Origin: G041228335 sp964580905
GTDB taxonomy: Bacteria; Pseudomonadota; Alphaproteobacteria; Puniceispirillales; UBA1172
Direction of reading: 5' to 3'
Length of the DNA stretch: 64,000 bases
NCBI GenBank assembly: GCA_964580905.1
Contig: CAZOLR010000004.1
Coordinates: forward strand, 1 to 64,000
The notes under the pieces were generated by a model. The model worked only from the letters and a program-made list of their open reading frames with translations. It was not told where the DNA came from and searched no databases. Both the position numbers and the translations under genes were made by a program. This document shows, piece by piece, positions 9,151 through 18,517 of the stretch (positions are counted from its first letter, which is position 1; every line of letters begins with the position of its first letter).

Positions 9151-9179
9151 TTGACATATCTTTGTAAATTTTCTTACAT
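9151..9179 (+). promoter_or_regulatory. ugp-glpD operon promoter with embedded operator
   Basis: A consensus -35 TTGACA (9151-9156), a 17-bp spacer and a -10-like TTACAT (9174-9179) lie 85 bp before ugpC. Inside this promoter is the inverted repeat TGTAA-N6-TTACA (9163-9178), matching the site upstream of the GlpR-like gene. A repressor bound there would block RNA polymerase directly. Confidence 0.65.
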
Positions 9180-9263
9180 AATTGTCAGGTAACATACAAA
9201 ACCTTGGGGAATATTGCTTAACAAACCTGTTTTAAGGTTATTGAGTGAGGGTGATCCGGAAAC

Positions 9264-10331
9264 ATGTCGGCAATTGAGCTGCAAAACGTAACGAAACGTT
9301 GGGGAGAAACCACCGGCGTTGATAATGTATCCTTTGCTGTTGAAAGCGGGAGTTTTGCAATCCTCCTTGGCCCTTCCGGATGCGGAAAATCCACAACTCT
9401 TCGCATGATAGCGGGGCTGGAAGACGTGACCGAAGGTCGTCTTCTTATCGGCGGCAATGATTTGACCACCGCGTCGCCTTCTGACCGGGCTTTGTCGATG
9501 GTGTTCCAGTCTTATGCACTGTTTCCCCATCTTAGTGTTGAAGAGAACATCATCTTTGGGTTGAAAGTCCGCAGGGTTCCGGCCAATGAACGGGCAACAC
9601 GATTGAAGCGGGTGGCTGAAATCGTTGGGTTAACCGACGTCATGACCCGGAAACCTGGCCAGCTTTCAGGTGGCCAGCGCCAGCGGGTGGCCCTTGCAAG
9701 GGCGATTATTGCCGAGAACAACATCTGCCTGATGGATGAACCCCTTTCCAATCTTGATGCCAAGCTCCGTCATGATATGCGCATTGAGATCCGTGCTTTG
9801 CAGCAACGGCTTAACATGACGGTGATTTATGTCACTCATGATCAGGCGGAAGCCATGAGTATGGGGGACAAGGTTATTCTGATGCGTGATGGCCAGATCG
9901 AACAGCAGGGCACACCGGAAGAACTCTATGATCGTCCGGCCACGACGTTTGCCGCATCCTTCATCGGCACGCCGCCGATGAAATTGCTGAACGTGGTTCC
10001 GGGTGATGGCTATATGTTGGCCGAAGGTGAAAACACGACGAAAATTCTGCCCGGGACAGGCTCGGAGATGATGGTCGGTATCCGGCCAGAACACATTTCC
10101 ATATCTGATGAAAAAGGCATACCAGCCCAGCTGGTCAGCGCCGATTATCTGGGCTCAGAAACGATCATTGATGCCCGCATTGGTGATCAGCCCATCCTTG
10201 TTCGCAGCGCAGGACACGTGAAGTTGTCCAAGCCTGTAAAGGCACGCTTGAGGTGGAACAAAAAGGATGTCCATGTCTTTGACCGCACCAGCGGCAAAAG
10301 AGATGACACGATCAAGGCTTATTCAGTCTAA
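9264..10331 (+). CDS. ugpC: Glycerol-3-phosphate-type ABC transporter ATPase
   Basis: 355-residue ABC ATPase of the carbohydrate-uptake type (MalK/UgpC). Walker A GPSGCGKST is near residue 38, the signature LSGGQRQR near 134, Walker B CLMDEP with the D-loop NLDA near 155, and the H-loop His in VTHDQAEAM near 190. A C-terminal regulatory TOBE domain begins after about residue 240. It powers the UgpA/UgpE permease encoded downstream, in the cytoplasm at the inner membrane. It leads the operon, with the putative GlpR operator in its promoter. Confidence 0.88.
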   Translation: MSAIELQNVTKRWGETTGVDNVSFAVESGSFAILLGPSGCGKSTTLRMIAGLEDVTEGRLLIGGNDLTTASPSDRALSMVFQSYALFPHLSVEENIIFGLKVRRVPANERATRLKRVAEIVGLTDVMTRKPGQLSGGQRQRVALARAIIAENNICLMDEPLSNLDAKLRHDMRIEIRALQQRLNMTVIYVTHDQAEAMSMGDKVILMRDGQIEQQGTPEELYDRPATTFAASFIGTPPMKLLNVVPGDGYMLAEGENTTKILPGTGSEMMVGIRPEHISISDEKGIPAQLVSADYLGSETIIDARIGDQPILVRSAGHVKLSKPVKARLRWNKKDVHVFDRTSGKRDDTIKAYSV

Positions 10332-10417
10332 GCCCTGATCAATAAGATTTCCGTTCAGTAAGTTCGGGGCGGAGAGGGGGCCAACTTAAGGTCACCAAGT
10401 TCACAAAGGAGGAAGCT

Positions 10418-11707
10418 ATGTTAAGGTTTTTAAGAAACTCGGCCAGAAAACTGGCCCTTGCTGCAGCGTTCAGTATGAGTCTGACGTCTATTGCAGCGGC
10501 TGTAGAATTAACCATGTATTATCCCGTGGCGGTCGGTGGTGCGCTGACCAAGATCGTGGATGGTCTGGTTGCGGATTTTGAAAAGGAAAATCCGGACATC
10601 AAGGTCAACGCGATTTATGCGGGCAATTACAACGATGCCCGGATCAAGGCGCTTGCTGCTCTCAAGAGTGGTGAACCGGCCCAGCTGTCGGTGATGTTCT
10701 CCATCGATATTTATGAGTTGATTGAACAAGGCGCCATCGTTGCCTTTGACGATCTCGTCAAGACAGCTGATGAAAAGGCCTGGCTCAACAGTTTTTATCC
10801 GGCACTGATGGAAAATGGCCGCACCCAGGGCAAGACATGGGGAATCCCTTTTCAGCGTTCCACGATTGTGATGTATTACAACAAGGATGCGTTCCGCGCC
10901 GCTGGTCTTGATCCGGAAAACCCGCCAGCCACATGGGATGAGCTTGTTGCTGCTGGCAAGAAACTGACCAAGAAGAACGGGGATGCGGTTGAACAGTGGG
11001 GCGCGATGATCCCGTCAACAGGATATCCGTACTGGATGTTTGGGGCGCTTGCCATGCAGAATGGCCAGACACTCATGAATGGTGACGGCAACGAGACCTA
11101 TTTCAACGCTCCTGCGACGGTCGAAGCCCTCGAATTCTGGAAAAGCCTCGGGTCAGATCATGGTATTATGCCCTCTGGCACGATTGAATGGGGCACCCTG
11201 CGGCAGAATTTCCTTGAAGGCAAGACCGCCATCATGTGGCATTCAACGGGCAACCTGACCACCGTCAAGAACAACGCATCGTTTGATTTTGGCGTTGCCA
11301 TGCTGCCCGCACAGAAGCGCCGCGGCACACCTACGGGCGGCGGTAACTTCTATATCTTCAAGGACAGCACAGATGAAGAAAAAGCCGCAGCACTCAAACT
11401 GATCAAGTTTCTGACACAGCCTGAAAGAACAGGTGAATGGAGCATGAAGACAGGGTATCTCGGCACACGTCCGGATGCTTATGCGACGTCAACCTTGCAG
11501 AATTATGTCAAGGAATTCCCGCCGGCAGCAGTTGCCCGTGACCAGCTGGAATTTGCCACGGCCGAACTGTCAACCTACCAGACAGGCCGGGTGCGGAAAA
11601 TTCTGGATGATGCCATTCAGGCGGCCCTGACCGGGTCAAAATCCCCCGCCGAGGCTCTTGGTGATGCGCAGAAGCAGGCCGACCGTCTGCTCAAGCGTTA
11701 CCGCTAG
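10418..11707 (+). CDS. ugpB: ABC transporter periplasmic binding protein, UgpB-like
   Basis: 429-residue extracellular solute-binding protein family 1 member. A Sec signal peptide with a basic start, a hydrophobic core and a cleavage site near AAAVE (about residue 28) is visible, so the mature protein is periplasmic. Family 1 binding proteins take sugars or glycerol-3-phosphate; the latter is inferred from the co-transcribed glpD and GlpR-like regulator. The ribosome-binding site AAAGGAGGAAGCT is the strongest in the operon, as expected for a protein needed in excess. A large stem-loop follows the gene. Confidence 0.85.
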   Translation: MLRFLRNSARKLALAAAFSMSLTSIAAAVELTMYYPVAVGGALTKIVDGLVADFEKENPDIKVNAIYAGNYNDARIKALAALKSGEPAQLSVMFSIDIYELIEQGAIVAFDDLVKTADEKAWLNSFYPALMENGRTQGKTWGIPFQRSTIVMYYNKDAFRAAGLDPENPPATWDELVAAGKKLTKKNGDAVEQWGAMIPSTGYPYWMFGALAMQNGQTLMNGDGNETYFNAPATVEALEFWKSLGSDHGIMPSGTIEWGTLRQNFLEGKTAIMWHSTGNLTTVKNNASFDFGVAMLPAQKRRGTPTGGGNFYIFKDSTDEEKAAALKLIKFLTQPERTGEWSMKTGYLGTRPDAYATSTLQNYVKEFPPAAVARDQLEFATAELSTYQTGRVRKILDDAIQAALTGSKSPAEALGDAQKQADRLLKRYR

Positions 11708-11717
11708 TTCCTTCGTG

Positions 11718-11752
11718 ACTCACCGGCAGCCTTTTTTAGGTTGCCGGTGAGT
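11718..11752 (+). other. Intercistronic stem-loop after ugpB
   Basis: An 11-bp perfect stem (ACTCACCGGCA/TGCCGGTGAGT) encloses a T-rich loop between ugpB and ugpA, with no U-run after it. It is better explained as an mRNA 3'-end protector or partial terminator that raises binding-protein levels relative to the permeases than as a full terminator. Confidence 0.7.
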
Positions 11753-11789
11753 TCTCCTAATAAATCATGTTGCCGCAGGTTTTCAGGAA

Positions 11790-12671
11790 ATGATCAAACG
11801 CTCAACCATGATGTCTGTCTATGGATGGCTGATGTTCATGCCTGCGGCAACCTTTCTGATTGCCTTTACCTATTACCCGACCGTTGCAACGCTTGCGAAA
11901 AGTTTTTATTCGCAAGGCACTGCCCTTCGTGCCGCCGAATTTGTGGGGCTGGAAAATTTTGAATATATGCTTGACGATGATGTGTTCTGGCAGGTTGCCT
12001 GGAACAACGTCATCTATGCGGCGGGCACAATACCTATATCGATTGCGCTCGCGATCGCCATGGCATTATGGGTTAATGGACGCCTGCCGCTTAAGTCCAT
12101 CGCAAGGATGGCGTATTTCACCCCGACCATCTTGCCCATGATAGCGGTCGCGAATATATGGCTTTTCTTTTACACCCCGGATATCGGCCTCATCGACCAA
12201 TTCACCCGCCTCTTTGGCATCCCGAGCCATAACTGGCTGGGTGATCCTAATACTGTTCTTGGCTGCATTATCGTGATCACGATCTGGAAAGAAGCCGGGT
12301 TTTTCATGATTTTCTACCTGGCAGCGCTTCAGTCTGTTTCGCCCGAACTCGAAGAGGCGGCCAAGCTGGAAGGGGCAAGCCGCTGGTATTTTTTCCGCCG
12401 TGTCCTTTTTCAGATACTCATGCCGACGACACTCTTTGTTCTGATCAATGCGGTGATCAATTCTTTCAAACTGGTGGATCAGCTTTTCATCCTGACCAAA
12501 GGCGGACCTGACAACGCCAGTTCCCTGTTGCTCTATTATATCTATGAGGTGGCGTTCAGCTTCCTTGATCAGGCTTATGCATCAACACTGACCGTTGTCT
12601 TGCTGGCTGTGCTGGCTTTGATCGCGATCGGGCAGTTTGTGTTTCTGGATAAACGGGTGCATTACCAATGA
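11790..12671 (+). CDS. ugpA: ABC transporter permease, UgpA-like
   Basis: 293-residue binding-protein-dependent permease with about six hydrophobic helices. The EAA loop that contacts the ATPase is visible as ELEEAAKLEGASRWYFFRRV near residue 190. It pairs with UgpE to form the inner-membrane channel. The ATG at 11790 follows CAGGAA closely; an in-frame ATG pair at 11808 is an alternative. Its end overlaps the ugpE start by 4 bp (ATGA), showing translational coupling. The substrate is inferred from context as glycerol-3-phosphate or its diesters. Confidence 0.87.
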   Translation: MIKRSTMMSVYGWLMFMPAATFLIAFTYYPTVATLAKSFYSQGTALRAAEFVGLENFEYMLDDDVFWQVAWNNVIYAAGTIPISIALAIAMALWVNGRLPLKSIARMAYFTPTILPMIAVANIWLFFYTPDIGLIDQFTRLFGIPSHNWLGDPNTVLGCIIVITIWKEAGFFMIFYLAALQSVSPELEEAAKLEGASRWYFFRRVLFQILMPTTLFVLINAVINSFKLVDQLFILTKGGPDNASSLLLYYIYEVAFSFLDQAYASTLTVVLLAVLALIAIGQFVFLDKRVHYQ

Positions 12672-13495
12672 GCCAGACCAGAACCCCTTTCAGACTGATA
12701 CAATCGCTCGAATATACCGGTGCCTGGCTTCTGGCAATCCTGTGGTTGTCACCCCTGATCTATGCGTTCTGGAGCGCGTTTCATCCGGCGGAATACGCCA
12801 CCCGATTTGATCTCATGGCGCCGCTTACTCTTGAAAATTTCAGGACTGCCTGGGATCAGGCACCATTTGCCCAGTATTTCCTGAACACGTTCATTTTGGT
12901 TTCATCGATACTTTTGGCCCAGCTTGTTCTCTGTACGCTTGCAGCCTTCGCCTTTGCCCGGATCGAATTTCACGGCAAGTCTGTCGCCTTTGTATTTGTA
13001 CTGCTGCAGTTGATGATCATGCCTGAGATACTGATCGTCGAAAACTACACCACCATGTCCAAACTCAATCTGGTGGATACGATTACAGGGGTTGGCCTGC
13101 CATATATGGCTAGTGCCTTCGGCATCTTTCTTCTGCGCCAGACATTCAAGACCATTCCCAAAGAGCTTGAGGACGCGGCCCGCGTGGAAGGTTGCTCCCT
13201 TATGGAGATCTTGCTGAAAGTATATGTACCTTTGGCACGTCCTACATATATTGCCTATGGGCTGGTTTCGGTTAGTTATCACTGGAACAATTTTCTCTGG
13301 CCACTGGTAATCACCAATTCTGTTGACACCCGCCCTCTTACGGTTGGACTCGCGATTTTCGGCGCGCCGGAATCGGGGGTCGAATGGTCAATCATTACCG
13401 CCGGAACCCTTTTGGCTGTGGCCCCGTTGCTGATTGCCTTTCTTTTGTTCCAGCGGCAGTTCGTTCAATCCTTCATGCATGCGGGTATCAAATGA
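12668..13495 (+). CDS. ugpE: ABC transporter permease, UgpE-like
   Basis: 275-residue second permease of the Ugp-like importer, with six predicted membrane helices and the coupling loop motif ELEDAARVEGCSLMEI near residue 165. It overlaps ugpA upstream and glpD downstream through ATGA junctions, so permease and dehydrogenase are made from one message. No truncation or motif loss is seen. Confidence 0.88.
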   Translation: MSQTRTPFRLIQSLEYTGAWLLAILWLSPLIYAFWSAFHPAEYATRFDLMAPLTLENFRTAWDQAPFAQYFLNTFILVSSILLAQLVLCTLAAFAFARIEFHGKSVAFVFVLLQLMIMPEILIVENYTTMSKLNLVDTITGVGLPYMASAFGIFLLRQTFKTIPKELEDAARVEGCSLMEILLKVYVPLARPTYIAYGLVSVSYHWNNFLWPLVITNSVDTRPLTVGLAIFGAPESGVEWSIITAGTLLAVAPLLIAFLLFQRQFVQSFMHAGIK

Positions 13496-15039
13496 CGAAA
13501 ACGCCGGATTATGACGTGATGATAATTGGCGGGGGCATCAACGGTGTCGGCATAGCCAGGGATGCCGCTGGCCGCGGCCTGAAAGTTGCTCTTTGTGAAA
13601 AAGGTGATCTTGCCGGCGCCACTTCATCCGCGAGCACCAAGCTTGTCCATGGCGGCCTCCGCTATCTTGAACATTATGAATTCGGTCTGGTCCGTGCGGC
13701 GCTTCGTGAACGAGAAGTCCTTATGGCGGCAGCACCACATATTATCAGCCCGCTTAAATTTATTCTCCCCCACAGCCCGGGCGTGCGGCCATACTGGCTG
13801 ATCCGGCTGGGCCTTTTTATTTACGATCATCTGGGCGGAAGAAAAAAACTGCCGGCATCCGGCTCGGTGAACCTTGATACATCCGATTATGGTTACCCCT
13901 TGAAGCGATCGATCACCCGGGGTGCATATTATTATGATTGCTGGGTGGATGACGCACGCCTGACGGTGCTGAATGCCATGGACGCACGGGAACACGGCGC
14001 AGATATCATGACACGCACCGAATGCCTGAAAGCTACGCCAGGATCCGGTGGCCGGGGTTGGGATATCACCCTCAAAGATCATGCCCACGGCGCAAACCAT
14101 ACGGTCACGGCCCGAATGGTGGTGAACGCAGCCGGGCCCTGGGCCTCACGCTGCCTTGATGATGTGATCAATGATGTCAGGCCACATCAAATGCGTCTGG
14201 TACGGGGCAGTCATATTGTTGTGCCAAAGCTGTTTGATCATGACAGCGCCTATATCTTTCAGAATCCTGACAAGCGCATTGTGTTTGCTATACCCTATGA
14301 AAACGATTTCACCCTGATCGGCACCACAGATGAAGATTTCAAGGGTGATCTTGAGAAGGTTGGCGCATCCAAAGCAGAACTTGACTATATCTGCGAGACG
14401 TCCAACCGCTTTTTCGAGCAACAGATAAGCCGTGCCGATATCATCTGGTCCTTTGCCGGAGTCAGGCCTCTTTTAGGGGGAAGCGAAGAGGCCAAGAAAG
14501 TTTCCCGTGATTACCGCCTTGACGTGCAAAAAACATCACAAGGGGCGATCGCTCTTTCGGTGTTGGGGGGCAAGATCACGACCTATCGAAAACTTGCAGA
14601 ACAAGCCGTAACCAGAATCTGCCAGATTCTTGAAAATGACCGCCCGGTCTGGACGGCAAGAGTTGCGCTTCCGGGCGGGGATGTGGAACATGCCGATATC
14701 AAGGCCTTTATTGCCAGAATGCAGGAGAGATATTCATGGTTGCCGGCATCACTGCTGAAGCGCTACGCCCTTGCCTATGGCAACTGTATTTCCATCTTAC
14801 TGGACGGGGCGGACAGCCGTGCGGATTTGGGTGAGGAATTATGCCCCGGACTCTATGAGAGGGAAGCAAGATATCTGATACATCATGAATGGGCCATGTC
14901 TTCAGAGGATATCCTGTGGCGACGAACCAAACTGGGGCTTTGGGCAAGTGATCTTGACCGCAAGCGGCTGGAAAACTGGATTAATGATTTCGTGAGCAGA
15001 CAGAGACCAGCTCAGGAGATGAAAGGTAAGTCGGCATGA
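13492..15039 (+). CDS. glpD: Aerobic glycerol-3-phosphate dehydrogenase
   Basis: 515-residue FAD-dependent GlpD. The N-terminal FAD motif DVMIIGGGINGVGIARDA, the family signature STKLVHGGLRYLEHYE near residue 45 and the C-terminal domain with WTARVALPGG are visible. It oxidises glycerol-3-phosphate to dihydroxyacetone phosphate and passes electrons to quinone at the inner membrane. ATG at 13492 is chosen because it overlaps the ugpE stop as ATGA; the frame is open further upstream but that sequence is inside ugpE. It completes the import-and-oxidise logic of the operon. Confidence 0.95.
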   Translation: MTKTPDYDVMIIGGGINGVGIARDAAGRGLKVALCEKGDLAGATSSASTKLVHGGLRYLEHYEFGLVRAALREREVLMAAAPHIISPLKFILPHSPGVRPYWLIRLGLFIYDHLGGRKKLPASGSVNLDTSDYGYPLKRSITRGAYYYDCWVDDARLTVLNAMDAREHGADIMTRTECLKATPGSGGRGWDITLKDHAHGANHTVTARMVVNAAGPWASRCLDDVINDVRPHQMRLVRGSHIVVPKLFDHDSAYIFQNPDKRIVFAIPYENDFTLIGTTDEDFKGDLEKVGASKAELDYICETSNRFFEQQISRADIIWSFAGVRPLLGGSEEAKKVSRDYRLDVQKTSQGAIALSVLGGKITTYRKLAEQAVTRICQILENDRPVWTARVALPGGDVEHADIKAFIARMQERYSWLPASLLKRYALAYGNCISILLDGADSRADLGEELCPGLYEREARYLIHHEWAMSSEDILWRRTKLGLWASDLDRKRLENWINDFVSRQRPAQEMKGKSA

Positions 15040-15842
15040 AACCACTGGCTGATTTTCCCTCCCCGATGGCTCGAAATCTGAAAGGTGTATTCACGGATAT
15101 CGATGACACATTAACATCTGAAGGCTATCTGCCGGCAATTTCCTATACAGCGATGGAGCGCTTGCAGGAAGCCGGGCTGATCGTTGTACCCATCACAGGT
15201 CGGCCGGCTGGCTGGTGTGATCTGGTTGCCCGGCTCTGGCCGGTGAACGGGGTAGTCGGTGAAAATGGGGCCTTCTATTTTCACTATGACCGTAAGAAAA
15301 AGAAAATGTATCGGCATTACGCTGATGATACAGATACAAAACAGCGCAATCATGATCGGTTAATGCGGCTTGCCGATATGGTCATATCCAACGTACCGGG
15401 GGCTGCTATATCCGCTGATCAGGCCTATCGTGAAACCGACCTTGCGGTGGATTTCCGTGAAGATGTCGCGCCGCTTGATGAAAACGATGTGCAGAAAATT
15501 GTTACCTTGCTTAAGAGCGAAGGCGCGACCGTCAAGGTGAGTTCGATCCATGTTAATGCCTGGTTTGGCGACTATGATAAACTGACAATGACAAAATGCT
15601 TTGCCAGGGACATTCTCAACCTGAACATAGATGAACATGAGGAAAAATTTGTTTTTACCGGGGATTCACCGAATGATGCCCCCATGTTCCGTTTTTTCAC
15701 CAACTCGATTGGGGTTGCTAATATCAAGGCTTTCACAGACCAGATAGAGGTATTACCAAATTACATCACCTCAGGTTTTGGCGGGCAAGGTTTTGCCGAA
15801 GTCGCTGATTTCCTTGTTGCCTCGCGCAAGACAGGGACCTGA
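15036..15842 (+). CDS. HAD-superfamily (Cof/IIB-type) phosphatase
   Basis: 268-residue HAD hydrolase. The motif I DIDDTLTSEG (nucleophile D21, acid D23) and the acidic motif IV GDSPNDAPMF near residue 210 are present, and the inserted cap between them fits subclass IIB, which includes sugar phosphatases. The start overlaps the glpD stop (ATGA). The position in the operon suggests a triose or glycerol phosphate, or a repair substrate, but the true substrate is unknown. No signal peptide is seen, so it is cytoplasmic. Confidence 0.8.
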   Translation: MKPLADFPSPMARNLKGVFTDIDDTLTSEGYLPAISYTAMERLQEAGLIVVPITGRPAGWCDLVARLWPVNGVVGENGAFYFHYDRKKKKMYRHYADDTDTKQRNHDRLMRLADMVISNVPGAAISADQAYRETDLAVDFREDVAPLDENDVQKIVTLLKSEGATVKVSSIHVNAWFGDYDKLTMTKCFARDILNLNIDEHEEKFVFTGDSPNDAPMFRFFTNSIGVANIKAFTDQIEVLPNYITSGFGGQGFAEVADFLVASRKTGT

Positions 15843-15846
15843 ACTC

Positions 15847-16719
15847 ATGCAGATAATATCCTGGAATATTCAATGTGGACGCGGAGTTGACGGCAGGGTT
15901 GATCTTGGCCGCATTGCCGCAGTTATCAAGGATATGGGGGACGCCGATGTCATCTGCCTTCAGGAAGTTTCCCGTTTAAACCCTGATCTTGATGGCGGCC
16001 TGGGCCACGATCAACTGGACGAAATAGCGGCATATTTTGCTGGGTATCACCCTGTTTTCGGGGCGGCTATAGACCGGATACACACCACAACGGGTTGCCG
16101 TTGGCAATTCGGGAATGCGGTGCTGACAAAATTGCCTGTCCGCCAGATATTCTGTCATCAATTGCCTCAACCCGAAGCAGGTAACGTCATCAAGCATATG
16201 CCTCGCCAGGCCACTGAAGTCGTCATAGAGCAGGCAGATATTCCCGTCAGGGTTATGACCACCCATCTTGAATTCCATAGCATGAGGCAACGTGTGGCGC
16301 AGATGATGCGGTTGCGGGAGCTGTTTTCCGATGTTGTCAGCCATCAGGAATATCAACTTGATGCGGCAGAAGATGACCCCTATTTTGCCACACCAAGGCC
16401 AACCGCAAGCATTTTATGCGGCGACTTTAATGCCATACCCGATGATGAAGATTATCAGGCCTTGATTAAGCCACTTGCGGATGGCGCCCATCAGTATCAT
16501 GATGCATGGAGACTATTGCATGGCGACAAAGCACATACACCAACCTGCGGTATTTTTGATCACCTTCAATGGCCTCAAGGCGCACATTGCCGTGACTATT
16601 TCTTTGTTTCAGGAGATATAGCGGCCAAGGTTGAAAAAATTGAGGTACAGGACCGGACAAATGCCTCAGATCATCAGCCGGTGGCGCTGACGATTGATTT
16701 TGAACCGGCAAAGACCTGA
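15847..16719 (+). CDS. Endonuclease/exonuclease/phosphatase (EEP) fold hydrolase
   Basis: 290-residue EEP-family protein. Metal-site motifs are in order: SWNIQCGRG at the N-terminus, DVICLQEVS (catalytic Glu), THLEFHSMRQR, GDFNAIPDD and the C-terminal SDHQPV with catalytic Asp-His. The fold covers nucleases, sphingomyelinase-type phosphodiesterases and inositol phosphatases. In this operon a phosphodiesterase acting on imported glycerophosphodiesters is attractive, but that is inference. No signal peptide is visible. The ATG at 15847 starts 4 bases after the HAD stop; an upstream in-frame ATG (15778) lies inside the HAD gene and is rejected. Confidence 0.8.
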   Translation: MQIISWNIQCGRGVDGRVDLGRIAAVIKDMGDADVICLQEVSRLNPDLDGGLGHDQLDEIAAYFAGYHPVFGAAIDRIHTTTGCRWQFGNAVLTKLPVRQIFCHQLPQPEAGNVIKHMPRQATEVVIEQADIPVRVMTTHLEFHSMRQRVAQMMRLRELFSDVVSHQEYQLDAAEDDPYFATPRPTASILCGDFNAIPDDEDYQALIKPLADGAHQYHDAWRLLHGDKAHTPTCGIFDHLQWPQGAHCRDYFFVSGDIAAKVEKIEVQDRTNASDHQPVALTIDFEPAKT

Positions 16720-16742
16720 TATTGATTTAAGGACCTGAGTTT

Positions 16743-18404
16743 ATGCTGATCGTTGAATTTCTGCTCAATCTTGCGGGGGCGACGATCCTTCTGCTGTTTG
16801 CGGTCAGGATGGTGCGGACCGGGGTTGAGCGGGCCTATGGGGCGTCGTTCCGGCGGGTGATGACGCGGTCCCGGGCACGGGTGCGGGCGGCGCTTGCCGG
16901 GGTTTTCCTTGCCGTCATCATGCAGTCGTCGGTGGCGGTGGCGATGCTCGTGGCAGGGTTTGTCGGCGCCTCTGTCCTCTCCTTTGAGCTTGGTCTTCCG
17001 GCCATGCTGGGAGCGGATCTGGGCTCGGCGCTGGTGATCCAGTTTCTCAGCCTCGATATCCGCTGGCTCGCGCCGCTCCTGCTGGTGGTGGGCGGGCTCA
17101 TGTTCCTTAAATCCGAGGCACCGCTTCTGCGTCAACTTGGACGTGCCGTGATTGGGGTTGCACTGATCCTGATTGCGCTTGACCTGATCCGCGCCACGGT
17201 GGCGCCGATCCGGGACAGCGCCTTCCTGCCTGATATCGCCTTTATTCTTGAGCGTGATTTTCTCACCGCCTTTCTGCTCGGGGCTCTCCTGACCTTTATG
17301 ATGCATTCCTCGGTTGCCGCCATATTAATGTTTGTTGCGCTGGTGGCGAGTGGCGCTCTGCCGCTGATGGTGGGGATCTCGCTGATGCTGGGGGCCAATC
17401 TCGGCTCATCGCTCCTGCCGCTCTGGATGACCCGCACGATGGCACCGAAGGCACGGCAGGTGCCGCTGATGAATACGCTCATCCGGGGGAGTGCGGCCGT
17501 TGTCATGGTGGTGGCGGTGAACCGCTCGCCGCTCATTGACCTGTTGCCGGATGCTGATGCGGGACAGCAGATCATTCTCGCCCATATCGTGTTTAATGCC
17601 TTGCTGCTGGTGGCTGTCCCCTTCAGCAAAGTGATGGGAAAATGGGCGGCACGGATGTTGCCCGAACCTGTCACCGCCGCCGAGCATATGCCCGCGCATT
17701 ACCGGTCCGTGCTGGACAAGACGGCCCTCGACAACCCGGCGCTGGCACTGGCCTGCATCCAGCGAGAGATACAGCGTATGTTGCTGATTGTTGAAGAGAT
17801 GCTGCTACCTGTGATGGACCTGTTTGAGCATTTCGACAAAGAGCGGACAAAAAAGATCATTGAAACCGACCAGCGCCTCAATGATGCGCTTGACGGTATC
17901 CGCCATTATGCGGGTGATCTGGCAAAATCCATCACCAGTTCCGATCACCGCCGCCAGCTCCGGCATCTCCTGGAATTTGCCATCGCCATCGAAGCGGCGG
18001 GGGATATCGTCTCCAAAACCCTGCCGCCGCTGGCGTCAAGCCGTGCCAAAGACGACATCCGCTTCTCCGCTGAAGGCCTCGCTGAGTTGCGTGGCATGCA
18101 TGACCGCATCATCGCCAATATCGCGCTCGCCGGCAACGTGCTTATCTCCCATGATGTCGGCATCGCCCGACGGCTGGTGGAGGAAAAATCCGAATTCTCC
18201 CACCGCCAGCGCAAGAGTCGTAAAAACCATTTGAAGCGCCTTGCCGCCGGACGCACCGAAAGCCTTGAGTCCAGCGATCTTCATCTCGAAACCGGCCTTG
18301 CCTTCAAGGATTTCAACAGCCAGATCGCCACCGTCGCCTACCCCATCCTCTCCCGTGAAGGCCAGCTGCTTGATACCAGACTGGTGGAAAAGGGCGGAAA
18401 ATAA
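16743..18404 (+). CDS. Na+/phosphate cotransporter family protein (NptA/PhoU-like fusion)
   Basis: 553 residues. The N-terminal half is membrane embedded and carries two inverted Na/Pi-cotransporter repeats, marked by MQSSVAVAML near residue 60 and MHSSVAAILM near 190. The C-terminal part from about residue 350 is a charged helical domain resembling PhoU. Proteins of this type move inorganic phosphate with Na+, and the bacterial versions are often thought to export Pi. It lies 23 bp after the EEP gene on the same strand, so it could relieve phosphate released by glycerol-3-phosphate use. Its codon use looks more GC-rich than the preceding two genes. Confidence 0.85.
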   Translation: MLIVEFLLNLAGATILLLFAVRMVRTGVERAYGASFRRVMTRSRARVRAALAGVFLAVIMQSSVAVAMLVAGFVGASVLSFELGLPAMLGADLGSALVIQFLSLDIRWLAPLLLVVGGLMFLKSEAPLLRQLGRAVIGVALILIALDLIRATVAPIRDSAFLPDIAFILERDFLTAFLLGALLTFMMHSSVAAILMFVALVASGALPLMVGISLMLGANLGSSLLPLWMTRTMAPKARQVPLMNTLIRGSAAVVMVVAVNRSPLIDLLPDADAGQQIILAHIVFNALLLVAVPFSKVMGKWAARMLPEPVTAAEHMPAHYRSVLDKTALDNPALALACIQREIQRMLLIVEEMLLPVMDLFEHFDKERTKKIIETDQRLNDALDGIRHYAGDLAKSITSSDHRRQLRHLLEFAIAIEAAGDIVSKTLPPLASSRAKDDIRFSAEGLAELRGMHDRIIANIALAGNVLISHDVGIARRLVEEKSEFSHRQRKSRKNHLKRLAAGRTESLESSDLHLETGLAFKDFNSQIATVAYPILSREGQLLDTRLVEKGGK

Positions 18405-18517
18405 ATCTGCGTACAGAAGGGACGCCATCCTCAGGGATATCGACCTGATAGCATCGGAACGATACATACAAACTTTCAGCCAATTCCGGTATCAGGGAAG
18501 CCTGAAACGACCGGACA

